This document shows, in pieces, positions 1 to 7,492 of a stretch of DNA of 34,776 nucleotides (its first letter is position 1; each line of letters starts with the position of its first letter). Source of the DNA: Anaerolineaceae bacterium UBA6107 (lineage in GTDB: Bacteria; Chloroflexota; Anaerolineae; Anaerolineales; Anaerolineaceae); assembly GCA_002428455.1 (NCBI GenBank), contig DIWL01000009.1, positions 1 to 34,776 of the forward strand, written 5' to 3'. Below the pieces are notes generated by a model. That model ran no database searches. It was not told the DNA's origin and was given only the letters and a program-made list of their open reading frames with translations. The translations under genes were made by a program, and so were the position numbers.

Positions 1-2212
1 AGGATTCATCGAATCCGTCGAGGAATGTCATCTCCACGCTATCGGCGTAATAGAGTTCGGGCGCGGTGCAGATGTTGTTGGTCATGCTCAGATCCGGACC
101 GCGCTGGATCGCCTCCTGGAGGGCTTCGCGGGCGAACAGGTTGTCCGGCGCGTACAGCGGAGCCACCTCCTGCTGCGTACCGTCAGCCAACGCGCTCACT
201 CCCAGGTAGGTATAGGGCATTGCGTAGGAGACCGACAGGTCCTCGACCAGCCCGGAGCGGTAAAAGTTGACCATCTGGTAAGGGCTGAGCACCAGCCCGC
301 CGACCTGCTTGCCGTTGATATCGGTGAAGTAGCCCGTGATGCGCGTGTTGTCATACACCGCTTCGAGCTGTTCTACGTAACGCTGGGTAGTGCGGGTGAG
401 CTGCCCGAAAAAGATCACCGCCGCCACGGCAAGCGCCGGTACGACCAGGCTGCGCGCCCCGCCGCGCAGGATCGAGAGCACGGCGTATTTCAGGCTGCCG
501 CCACGCAGGCGCGAGGTGCGTTGCTCCTTTTTGGGTCCCGCCGGTCTGCGCTGGCTCGGCCGGCTGTGCCTGAAGCTGCTGATCACGAATGCCAGGCAGG
601 CCAGCACGGCGAGGATAAAAACGGCGGCCCCTATGGTTAGGAACAGTTCCCACCCCAGCTGCGGGGCAAAATCCAGCGTGCGCGTGGTGGAAAGGTTGCC
701 GTTGCTGAAGCGCGCGTCGATCAATTTGTAATGGTCGGCAGCCCTGGCAACAAGCGTGATGATGCCGTCGTGCAGCCAGTAGCCCGCCGCTGCGCCGGCC
801 GCGGTCGCGACCAGCGCGATGAGCCCGGCGCTGTAAAGGAAGTACGCGGTCACCTTCAGCCGCCCGGTGCCCAGCATCAACATCGTCTCGCTCGTTTCGC
901 GCTGGCGATAGACGAAGAGAAAGCCGAACAGGATCACCACGGCGAGCAATAGCAGCGCGCATACCCCGGTGACGATCTGCGCCAGGCTGAGGATGGTCTT
1001 GAAGGGCAGCGCAACAGAGCTATACCCCTGGTCGTAAAGGGTGAGCTGCAGCCGGTCGGTGAGCAATGGCTGCATGCGCGCGTAGAAGTCAGCCGCCGCG
1101 TCATTGTCGATCACCGCCTGCCCGAGCGTGTACCCGATGGGGAAGCGCGAAGCCGGCACGCCCGCGGAGCGCGGCACATACATGTACCAGCTCTTGTCGT
1201 TGAGCGTGTTGGTGATGCCGACCACGCTGAAGGGCTCGCTGTAGGAAAACCCGTCCTCCACCCAGTAGCTGTTGTACACCCCGCCCTGCCCGGAGACCGC
1301 CACCGAAAGGTCCATCGTGTCGCCAATGCCCACGCCTAGCCGCGCCGCCATCAACTCGGTGATCACGCACACGCGGCTGCCATGCGCATACTCCTCAGTG
1401 GTGAATGGGCGCCCCTCCACGAAGTACAGTTCCTCCTGGTGGAAGGGGAGCAGCGCCATCAGGTTGTCGGTGGCCGTCACCAGCACGCTGTTGCTGGTGA
1501 CCGGCAGCGTCTCCGCCACCTTCAGCAGGATGTGATCAGCGGGGAGCTTGTAGAGCGGACCGTCCGGATCGGTGGAGGTGATGTCGATCATGCGCGGCAC
1601 CTCGACCCCCTCGGCCATGGCGATGGCGTTGTCAAAGGTCGCGGGGCTCAGGTGCAGCAGGGGAGAGCCGCGGTAATAGATCTCGCCGAAGACCAGGTAA
1701 AAATGCCCCGGCTCGAAGGTGCCGAAGTCCTTGTCGATGAGCACGAGGGTGTTCTCCTCGCTCTTCAGCGAGTGCAGCACCTTCATCACGATCCCGTTGT
1801 AGACGTTGCGTTCCTCCGAGAAGTATACATTTCCCACCACCAGCACGGAGAGCATGCGGTCGGGCATGTACATGTCGGAGCGCCAGAAGCCGTCGACGTA
1901 GCCGAGCGAGCGCGTGGATCCATCCCAGGAGAGCACCGCCGGGTCGTCCGTCAAGGCAGCGGTATCAAAAGCCGCGCTGGCATCCTGCATGGCCGGGTCG
2001 TAGCCGGTATCATTGGGGTAGCCGGTGCCCATGTACTCGAACAATCCGATGGTGGTGTAGAAGCGCTCCGCGTCCTCCAGGAATTGTGCCACGGACGCCC
2101 ACACGCTGACACCCAGCCCGAAAACCAGCGTGAGCGCGAAGAGCAGCAGCGTGAAGAGCGCTGTTTTGCCTTTTACCCGGAGGATGGAGAGCAGACTGTT
2201 GCGCAGGATCAT
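1..2212 (-). CDS. FtsX/MacB-type ABC transporter permease, 5' part (runs off the left edge)
   Basis: An uninterrupted minus-strand reading frame of 737 codons begins at ATG 2212 and continues past the window edge. Visible: an N-terminal membrane segment at about residues 12-35, a long extracytoplasmic region without transmembrane helices (about 40-400), then three hydrophobic segments (about 405-430, 440-470, 500-525), a basic linker, and another hydrophobic segment near residue 560 followed by a second extracytoplasmic region. This duplicated core with a large MacB-like periplasmic domain after TM1 is the architecture of FtsX-family permeases of LolCDE/MacB-type exporters. Such proteins work with a separate ATPase, not seen here and perhaps beyond position 1. 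No good Shine-Dalgarno sequence precedes the ATG. The substrate cannot be deduced. The assignment rests on architecture and general FtsX-like composition. Confidence 0.8.
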   Translation of the reverse strand, partial: MILRNSLLSILRVKGKTALFTLLLFALTLVFGLGVSVWASVAQFLEDAERFYTTIGLFEYMGTGYPNDTGYDPAMQDASAAFDTAALTDDPAVLSWDGSTRSLGYVDGFWRSDMYMPDRMLSVLVVGNVYFSEERNVYNGIVMKVLHSLKSEENTLVLIDKDFGTFEPGHFYLVFGEIYYRGSPLLHLSPATFDNAIAMAEGVEVPRMIDITSTDPDGPLYKLPADHILLKVAETLPVTSNSVLVTATDNLMALLPFHQEELYFVEGRPFTTEEYAHGSRVCVITELMAARLGVGIGDTMDLSVAVSGQGGVYNSYWVEDGFSYSEPFSVVGITNTLNDKSWYMYVPRSAGVPASRFPIGYTLGQAVIDNDAAADFYARMQPLLTDRLQLTLYDQGYSSVALPFKTILSLAQIVTGVCALLLLAVVILFGFLFVYRQRETSETMLMLGTGRLKVTAYFLYSAGLIALVATAAGAAAGYWLHDGIITLVARAADHYKLIDARFSNGNLSTTRTLDFAPQLGWELFLTIGAAVFILAVLACLAFVISSFRHSRPSQRRPAGPKKEQRTSRLRGGSLKYAVLSILRGGARSLVVPALAVAAVIFFGQLTRTTQRYVEQLEAVYDNTRITGYFTDINGKQVGGLVLSPYQMVNFYRSGLVEDLSVSYAMPYTYLGVSALADGTQQEVAPLYAPDNLFAREALQEAIQRGPDLSMTNNICTAPELYYADSVEMTFLDGFDES

Positions 2213-2335
2213 GGTGGTGTGTAGGTATTCTATTCCCGTAACCAGCGCCGGTCAAATGGGGGGAGGTAAAATTCACCACAGATGACACAGAATAATGCTT
2301 AACACGAAAAACACGAAAGAAAGCATTGATGGATA

Positions 2336-2483
2336 CAACCGTGTTTCTTTTGCATTTGAAACCCGGTTTATGCCCTAATTGATTTGATCTTGTAGGGGCG
2401 CAGCGACGCTGCGCCCATTAACGGGTAATGTCCAAACGAGTCCAGGAGCAGAAACCCGGAGTCGAGAAGGAGACTCCGGGTTT
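2336..2483. repeat. solitary REP-like two-hairpin unit, interrupted by another palindrome
   Basis: The right-hand hairpin has perfect 12-bp arms at 2452-2463 (AAACCCGGAGTC) and 2472-2483 with an 8-nt loop. It matches the B hairpins around the RAYT gene at 28664-29212. The left part, with arm GAAACCCGGTTT at 2358-2369 and a degraded partner near 2336-2350, matches hairpin A. Complete units have exactly 25 nt between A and B; here the gap is 82 nt. The 57-nt surplus contains the palindrome at 2396-2416. It therefore reads as a dispersed copy of the 28-29 kb repeat family that later received an insertion. Confidence 0.75.
2396..2416. repeat. perfect palindrome nested in the REP-like unit
   Basis: Arms GGGCGCAGCG (2396-2405) and CGCTGCGCCC (2407-2416) with a 1-nt loop, preceded by TGTAG. 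It resembles the palindrome at 16469-16497 in layout (TGTAGGGG, self-complementary core, 1-nt loop) although the core bases differ. It is probably a second small mobile palindrome family. Confidence 0.6.
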
Positions 2484-2628
2484 AAGTGATGCGCATTGAT
2501 ATAAAAAGCTGGGTTTAAAACCCCACTCGCAAAGATCGCTCCCCTGGGAATGGACCAGTGTGAACACCCCACTAGAAGGCGCAGTCTTCACGCAAAACCC
2601 ACCGACTACTACAGTCTTTACATATCAG

Positions 2629-3591
2629 TTAGATCAAGCAAATCCAATTTGTTATTGAGGATAATTGATCATCTTTCGTCAAATTTGCAGCGTTTGTTAA
2701 GGTCCCGGATTCTAACTGATCCCAAATTTCCCTTGACATGGAATTTTCAATAGCTGCACCGATAAAAAATGTATAAGGGAATCTTTCCAAAATTGAAAAT
2801 GCTTGTCGTATTCGATTAAATGCTGTTCTAGCTGTTTTCCAATGTTCGTCCGCACCAGCTGGATCGATTCCACCCTTTAATTCACCTAAGGCTAAAAAGG
2901 ATTCTGGTGAACGAGATATAGCAGTCTCATATGAGTGACTGTCACAGTTTAATATACAGATATCTATGTTTTTATCGACCTGCGGAATTTTTACATTAAT
3001 TGCTAATGTGCGATTTTGATTTTCACGAGTCCAACTGATGGCTGTAATGGAATCATCAGAATCCAAAAGTTCAAGGTGTGTCATCCACTGATTTTTACCC
3101 TTGATTTTGACGCAATATGAATATTGAAAGAGAGTTAATGCGGAAATAATTGAATTGGAGAATTTTTTATACGCCAATTTTCCTGCCAGATTTCTTAATG
3201 ATCCTCCTATAGAATCCCCTTTTGTAATTAAAAATCGAAAAACGAGTTCATCTATATATGAATCACCTGCTGGAATTAGAAATTCCCTTATAAATTCATT
3301 GATGATGATGGGTTTGTCTTCATCAGACACAAACTTTTTTGCTTTATCAGAAAAACCTGATGCGGTTAGCAGTGCATCTTGTATAGGTACAACATTAACC
3401 AAATCAACTGCAGATTGTGTTCCAGAAGCGATAGCCCTCAGGTTTTTTGCTTGGAGAATTACTGGATTTGCTTTTCGATTCCTTTCCAATGCCATTTCAA
3501 GGAAACCACTTCTAATTGCGTTGTGTGTCGTAATTAGATCAACATTGTTATTAATATGGTTTAGATATGGTCTTCTTTCGTTATTGGGCAT
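2629..3591 (-). CDS. type II restriction endonuclease, AvaI/BsoBI family (predicted CYCGRG)
   Basis: The 320-aa protein is close to the length I recall for BsoBI (about 323 aa). Near the C-terminus it carries an ELK triad followed by GGIDPAGADEHWKTA. D210, E237, K239 and H250 sit at almost the same spacing as the BsoBI active-site residues as I remember them (D212, E240, K242, H253), with the K-to-H distance identical at 11. This supports a PD-(D/E)XK-type nuclease with a histidine general base. The start codon directly follows the methyltransferase stop (TAA then ATG), and its Shine-Dalgarno GGAGA lies inside the end of the methyltransferase gene, so the two are translationally linked. The gene is AT-rich compared with its surroundings, suggesting horizontal acquisition. 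Family assignment is firm from motif spacing; the recognition sequence CYCGRG is inferred from the family. Confidence 0.88.
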   Translation of the reverse strand: MPNNERRPYLNHINNNVDLITTHNAIRSGFLEMALERNRKANPVILQAKNLRAIASGTQSAVDLVNVVPIQDALLTASGFSDKAKKFVSDEDKPIIINEFIREFLIPAGDSYIDELVFRFLITKGDSIGGSLRNLAGKLAYKKFSNSIISALTLFQYSYCVKIKGKNQWMTHLELLDSDDSITAISWTRENQNRTLAINVKIPQVDKNIDICILNCDSHSYETAISRSPESFLALGELKGGIDPAGADEHWKTARTAFNRIRQAFSILERFPYTFFIGAAIENSMSREIWDQLESGTLTNAANLTKDDQLSSITNWICLI

Positions 3592-5001
3592 TTATTTTCT
3601 CCAAATGTAAATACATTTCCTGAGTTCATCACGACCATGTTTACCCATTTGTTGACTACTATTTCCTTTTCCATTTTTCAATACTACAATTTTTTCGACA
3701 TAAAAACCAATTTTTTCTGCAATATTCGAAAGGATAACATCAACAGGTATACTTATTCCTGAATATCTTACATTGTCATTGACCATGAAAAGTCGCGCGT
3801 TATTCTTTAAAAGGCGGTAACATTCAAAGATGATACAGGACATTTCATCGAAATACCCCTTTACCATTCGTGGAATTCCCACATTATTTAATTGACGACT
3901 CATTTTTAATTTATTTAGATCTTCGAGAATTTCTTGTAAAAACATGTTTTCTCTTGTTATTTGTAACGGCAAAACCCACTCAGATTTGATATCTAACAAC
4001 TCTTTTGATCGGTTTTCTACTGTACTACTCAACATTTGTTGACGCAGAGTCTTTAATTGTTCGTCATTAATCCCCAACAGTGCCAACTCGAGAGCGTAAG
4101 TTCTTGTGTAATCATACCTGTTACAATACGGCGGTGAGGTAAAAATTGCATCGTATGAACTTTCAACAATGGTCGGCAGAACTTCTAAATTTGATCCGGA
4201 AAACAGCCTGATTAATCCTGCGCCTTCATGAGGCTTGATGAGTTCATAATCTTCAATGATTTCGGTTAGTTTATGTACGATCGACTCTGAAAACTCATTA
4301 ATCTTTCCCTTATTAAATGTCGATGAAGATCTTAAGTTTTTTTGAGCACGGACATCCCATCGAAGATATTGGCCATCTTTGCGTGTGTAGCTTATTTCTT
4401 CGAGTATACACAGGAGTGCAAATTTTAGAACCATACTTACGGTTGGTACTTCCCTCTGTAATAAAAGCAAATAGCTTTCAATTTCCCTTTTTGTTTGTTC
4501 AGGATAAGCGGAAATGGTTATTTTCAACTCGGTAAGATGAAAATCAACCTTTGCAGATTCCCAAGGTCTATTTTGAATCCATTCTACGACTCGATCTCTG
4601 TCACTATTAGTAAAATGGTTCTCAATATTTAATCTTGATTTAATTATTTCCTGTCCAATGGGAAGCAATTCAATCCCATCTGCATTAAGACCCAAGTTAC
4701 TAGCGGTAAATAGCGAGGTACCACTACCAGCGAATGGATCTAAAATGCTTCCCTTGTTAACTTGATATTTATTCAAGAGATACTCAACTAAAGATGTTGA
4801 AAATGCCTCTTTAAATTTATACCAACGATAACCGGGTTTTCCTTTGTTAGCTTGAAAACTCACTAATTGACGATTGATAAATGGATCAAAGGCGAACTTA
4901 TGCTCGTATTGATTTTCAAAATAATTAGAACATGCATCTTTCTTGGCTTCAAGTAATTCTTCTTTTTGGAATAACATTGGTTGATTAAGGTTGATGACCA
5001 T
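3592..5001 (-). CDS. DNA (probably cytosine-N4) methyltransferase of the R-M system
   Basis: Motif I (SAM binding) is DPFAGSGT, about residues 88-95 counted from this start. Motif IV (catalytic) is TSPPY at about 288-292, followed by CNRYDYTR. SPPY is typical of m4C amino-methyltransferases, and known partners of AvaI/BsoBI enzymes are m4C enzymes as far as I recall. The roughly 200 residues between motifs I and IV probably hold target recognition. The frame is open to a GTG at 5076, but the first 25 codons would then be made of the GATTATCACAA-type operator repeats, with no Shine-Dalgarno. I therefore prefer ATG 5001, although it too lacks a clear ribosome-binding site; a TATAAT-like sequence lies just upstream. 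Downstream it abuts the endonuclease gene. It protects the host genome from that enzyme. Confidence 0.88.
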   Translation of the reverse strand: MVINLNQPMLFQKEELLEAKKDACSNYFENQYEHKFAFDPFINRQLVSFQANKGKPGYRWYKFKEAFSTSLVEYLLNKYQVNKGSILDPFAGSGTSLFTASNLGLNADGIELLPIGQEIIKSRLNIENHFTNSDRDRVVEWIQNRPWESAKVDFHLTELKITISAYPEQTKREIESYLLLLQREVPTVSMVLKFALLCILEEISYTRKDGQYLRWDVRAQKNLRSSSTFNKGKINEFSESIVHKLTEIIEDYELIKPHEGAGLIRLFSGSNLEVLPTIVESSYDAIFTSPPYCNRYDYTRTYALELALLGINDEQLKTLRQQMLSSTVENRSKELLDIKSEWVLPLQITRENMFLQEILEDLNKLKMSRQLNNVGIPRMVKGYFDEMSCIIFECYRLLKNNARLFMVNDNVRYSGISIPVDVILSNIAEKIGFYVEKIVVLKNGKGNSSQQMGKHGRDELRKCIYIWRK

Positions 5002-5024
5002 CTTAGAATTATATTCTATAGTTT

Positions 5025-5093
5025 GATTTTCGGAAAATTGATTATCACAATTGTGATTATCACAATTGATTATCACAAATTTGATTATCGCAA
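5025..5093. promoter_or_regulatory. operator-like array upstream of the methyltransferase
   Basis: Copies of GATTATCACAA start at 5040, 5055, 5068 and (as GATTATCGCAA) 5083. An 8/11 match begins at 5025. The spacings are 15, 15, 13 and 15 nt. Several copies are bordered by TTG/CAA and so form partly inverted sites. The array covers the likely promoter of the R-M operon and could bind a regulator, perhaps the methyltransferase itself, because no C-protein gene is present. The binding role is inference. Confidence 0.6.
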
Positions 5094-5094
5094 T

Positions 5095-5166
5095 TTACTC
5101 CCCGCCAATGCCCCCCGTGGTGTAGGCGAAATGCGGGTTATACACGCCAAACCACTTGACAACCAT
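5095..5166 (-). pseudogene. vestigial 3' end of a BaiN/HI0933-type flavoprotein gene
   Basis: Reading the minus strand from ATG 5166 to TAA 5095 gives a 23-residue remnant whose last part, GVYNPHFAYTTGGIGGE, aligns with the C-terminus of the intact flavoprotein ending at 5580 (GGYNLHFAFATGAIAGSGE). The DNA is clearly similar too, sharing for example GCATTTCGCCT. It lies directly beside the R-M operon, in the same orientation as the intact gene about 480 bp away. It is best explained as a leftover of a second copy or older allele cut by the arrival of the R-M genes. It is unlikely to be expressed as a peptide. Confidence 0.65.
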
Positions 5167-5240
5167 GTTATAATAGAACATATATCCTATTAATGTTGGA
5201 GGTAATTTGCTGCCCGCGTTCTATCCCGCCCATCAACCAA

Positions 5241-5345
5241 TTCTCGCCGCTCTCCACCTTTCAACCCTCGATTCGTTTCTGATTCGTTCCAATAGTTATC
5301 GAAACCATGTAACTGTCGATTCTCCGCTCTCCACCTTTCAATTCC
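5241..5345. repeat. heptamer-periodic intergenic repeat 1
   Basis: The sequence falls into consecutive 7-mers such as CGCTCTC, CACCTTT and GATTCTC. The block CGCTCTCCACCTTTCAA occurs at 5248 and again at 5325, 77 nt apart, which is exactly 11 heptamers. It is embedded in a gene-poor stretch (5167-5560) that also holds three copies of AGTTATCGRAACCATG, at 5294, 5498 and 5536, and two of ATCAACCAATT, at 5232 and 5469. I see no convincing gene in this stretch. Confidence 0.6.
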
Positions 5346-5560
5346 AGAATTGTTTTTATTTGCGCGAATTATGCGCCCCCGAGCGTCATAGATCGACCAA
5401 CTAACATGGAAAATTTTGTGTTTACCCTTGAAATTCCTCGTGTCATGAGTATATTATCTAAATTCAATATCAACCAATTGATTCTATTTGTTTCAGTAGT
5501 TATCGAAACCATGCACTCAGCGAGTGGGGAACTACAGTTATCGGAACCATGGAGCCACGC

Positions 5561-5595
5561 AATCACCACTCTCTACTCTCTATTCTCCGCTCCCC
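5561..5595. repeat. heptamer repeat running into the end of the flavoprotein gene
   Basis: Five in-register heptamers: AATCACC, ACTCTCT, ACTCTCT, ATTCTCC, GCTCCCC. The stop codon of the minus-strand gene (5580-5582) lies inside the third heptamer, so the last codons (about SGE plus stop) are written in repeat sequence. Confidence 0.65.
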
Positions 5596-6785
5596 GCGAT
5601 CGCCCCGGTGGCGAAGGCGAAATGCAGGTTATAACCCCCGCAAGGACCCACCACGTCCAGTGTCTCGCCAGCCAGCAGCAGGTTGGGCACCTTCAACGAA
5701 CGCATGTTCAGCGCGTCCACCTCGTTTACGGGCACCCCGCCGGCGCTCACCTGGCAGAACTCGAAGCCGCGCGTGCCGGTGACGGTGAAGGGCAGGGCGG
5801 TCAGCAGGGCGAAGAGGTAGGGCAGCGCCTTGTCTGAGAGTTGGTTGCACAACATATCCGGCGCGAAGCCGGCCATCTTCAGTACCAACGGGGGAACTTT
5901 GGGCGGCAGCACGGCACCGAGCAGCACAGCCAGCGGGGTGGGGGAGCCGCGTTTTTCGCGCAGCAGGGCGCGCAGCGCGTCTTCGCTGGCAAACAGCGGG
6001 TTGAGCTCCAGGCGCAGGTCATCCCCCGGGCGGGCGGAGACGTGGTGGCTGAGGTCCATCACCGCGGGACCGTTCAGCCCCCAGGCGGTGAAGATCAGGT
6101 TGCCGGTGGTCTCGGCCAGCAACTGGCTGCCTTCATATAGTCTTACGTTGGCATCCAGGCGCACACCCTGCAGGGCCTGCCAGGGGGTCATGTCGCAGGT
6201 CAGCGGTGCCAGGGCAGGGCGCGGCGGGATGACGGTGTGACCGAGCGATTGCAGGATGGGAAAGAGCTGCCCGCGCGAACCGAGGGTGGGGTAGGCGGAT
6301 CCGCCCGCCGCCACCAGCAGGTTCCCGCAGGTGTGCGGGCGCTGGGTCTTGAATCCGATCTCAAACCCGCTTGCATTATTGCGTATAGACGTAACCTTGT
6401 GATCCAGCAGCAGGCGCACACCGGCTTCATTCAGCGCAGCAGCAAAGGCATCCACCACCGTCTGCGCGGATTCCGAGAGCGGATAGCACCAGCCGTCGTG
6501 CGTGCAGTAGGTGAGCACCCCGATGCTCTCGAGAAAGGCGGTCAGTTCGACAAAGCCGAAGCGCGCGAATACACGCTCCAGCCAGGCGAGGTCAGCGCAG
6601 GTGTAGCGGCTGGCGTTGACCTCACGGTTGGTGAGGTTGGCGCGCCCCGCACCGGTGACCAGCAGCTTGCGCCCGACCATGGGGTTGCCGTCGATCAGCG
6701 TGACCTGCGCGCCGCCGCGCGCGGCGAACAGCGCCGCGGTCATGCCGGCCGGCCCCGCGCCGATGATGGTGAGTTTGTTGGACAT
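5580..6785 (-). CDS. NAD(P)/FAD-dependent oxidoreductase, BaiN/RdsA (HI0933-like) family
   Basis: The 401-aa length is normal for the family. An N-terminal dinucleotide-binding motif GAGPAG lies at residues 9-14, followed by VGRKLLVTGAGRANLTN, the hallmark of HI0933-like proteins. In the middle is AAGGSAYPTLGSRG, and the C-terminal block is AGETLDVVGPCGGYNLHFAF with ATG. These are soluble cytoplasmic flavoproteins; some members act in bile-acid dehydroxylation (BaiN), but the substrate of most, including this one, is unknown. No strong Shine-Dalgarno precedes ATG 6785. The C-terminal codons lie in heptamer repeat DNA, and a decayed duplicate of the 3' end occurs at 5095-5166. Family certain, exact reaction unknown. 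Confidence 0.9.
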   Translation of the reverse strand: MSNKLTIIGAGPAGMTAALFAARGGAQVTLIDGNPMVGRKLLVTGAGRANLTNREVNASRYTCADLAWLERVFARFGFVELTAFLESIGVLTYCTHDGWCYPLSESAQTVVDAFAAALNEAGVRLLLDHKVTSIRNNASGFEIGFKTQRPHTCGNLLVAAGGSAYPTLGSRGQLFPILQSLGHTVIPPRPALAPLTCDMTPWQALQGVRLDANVRLYEGSQLLAETTGNLIFTAWGLNGPAVMDLSHHVSARPGDDLRLELNPLFASEDALRALLREKRGSPTPLAVLLGAVLPPKVPPLVLKMAGFAPDMLCNQLSDKALPYLFALLTALPFTVTGTRGFEFCQVSAGGVPVNEVDALNMRSLKVPNLLLAGETLDVVGPCGGYNLHFAFATGAIAGSGE

Positions 6786-6873
6786 AATGATATTGTACAG
6801 CAGGTTCGGGAGCGAGGGGTGCGGAAGCGATCAGGAAGAGATCGAAGGCAGGGGAGTGGTTAGGGGTTTAAAG

Positions 6874-6904
6874 CCTGCATTCCTCCGCGCGGGAGGAATG
6901 CAGG
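6874..6904. terminator. perfect 13-bp hairpin, possible terminator or REP-like palindrome
   Basis: CCTGCATTCCTCC at 6874-6886 pairs with 6892-6904 across a 5-nt loop (GCGCG). It lies between two minus-strand genes, just after the end (6930) of the secreted-protein gene read from the right. No T-run follows on either strand, so it is not a classical intrinsic terminator. Confidence 0.5.
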
Positions 6905-6929
6905 GAAAGAAGGAGCAACGATCCCCCGA

Positions 6930-7355
6930 TCAGGGAAGACAACTCAATTTAGCGCCAACAGTGATCCGGGTAGCCGTCCATACGTTATCGGTGAATGTAC
7001 CGTACACACTGACTTTCTGGTCCACCTGCAAATCGGCGAAGGTGATTTTGATCGTCGTGACGCCGTCGGTATAACGGTAACGCGTGGTGGGGGTCACCAG
7101 TATGGTGGCCAGTGTTCCGATGTAAGGCTTCACCAGTTTGTTCCCGCGGATGACATTGATCACCACGTAATCAGCGCCGATCTCTGCGATCTTGCCGGTC
7201 ATCAGAAAGGAAGCGCTCTGGTAACCCTGCCGGGTCTGCACGGGTTCCTGCTTGGGAGGTTCGGGGACTTCCGGGACCACCCAGGATGCCAGAGCCGGGG
7301 ACACCACCGCCAGGGTCAATACCATTACAGATAACAGGATGAGGATCTTTTTCAT
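6930..7355 (-). CDS. small secreted protein with a DUF5666-like OB-type domain
   Basis: The protein has 141 residues. A clear Sec signal peptide occupies residues 1-23 (MKKILILLSVMVLTL, cleavage after ALA). A proline-rich segment follows, then a beta-rich domain with GKIAEIGADYVVINV, a TRYRYTDG turn, ITFADLQVDQKVSVYG and a final TATRI strand. This pattern resembles DUF5666-type domains of exported proteins, whose function is unknown. The strong ribosome-binding site AAAGGAG lies 6-7 nt before ATG 7355. It is a single-gene unit, divergent from arsR. The C-terminus has one lone cysteine. Secretion is well supported; the domain name is tentative. Confidence 0.75.
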   Translation of the reverse strand: MKKILILLSVMVLTLAVVSPALASWVVPEVPEPPKQEPVQTRQGYQSASFLMTGKIAEIGADYVVINVIRGNKLVKPYIGTLATILVTPTTRYRYTDGVTTIKITFADLQVDQKVSVYGTFTDNVWTATRITVGAKLSCLP

Positions 7356-7456
7356 AGTTTTCTCCTTTATTTATTAAGACGGGCAGATTCGGGAAAGGAT
7401 ACGCGGGCTGGAAAGAGAGCGGGGAGAAGCAACTGACCAGAAGGGATAATTGTCAC

Positions 7457-7492
7457 TTGACAACGTAAAGTTATATCGTAAAATTACGATAT
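7457..7492 (+). promoter_or_regulatory. arsR promoter and ArsR operator, abutting the start codon
   Basis: The -35 TTGACA (7457-7462), a 16-nt spacer and the -10 TAAAAT (7479-7484) form a good sigma-70-type promoter. A perfect inverted repeat, ATATCGTAA - AA - TTACGATAT (7473-7492), covers the -10 and ends on the base before ATG 7493. That places the transcription start at about the ATG, implying a leaderless message. An ArsR dimer on this site would block the polymerase. A related half-site, TTTACGATA, lies at about 7871-7879, before arsM. Confidence 0.75.

Noticed and set aside
1382..2224. 280-codon plus-strand open frame
   Set aside because: It is the opposite-strand shadow of the FtsX-like permease gene, which has membrane segments and coherent protein character. 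The plus-strand product is His/Arg/Gln-rich, as is typical of antisense GC-rich DNA.
5207..5404. Plus-strand reading frame from TTG 5207 with a perfect GGAGG in front
   Set aside because: Its body is heptamer and 16-nt repeat DNA with no protein-like composition. The GGAGG may be a relic of a lost gene start.
6237..6863. 208-codon plus-strand open frame over the flavoprotein gene
   Set aside because: Shadow frame; the minus-strand flavoprotein is certain from its motifs.
7462..7474. 13-nt AACGTAAAGTTAT shared (inverted) with about 17843-17855, upstream of the PepSY-like gene
   Set aside because: A match of this length is expected by chance several times in 35 kb, and the arsR palindrome itself is not shared.
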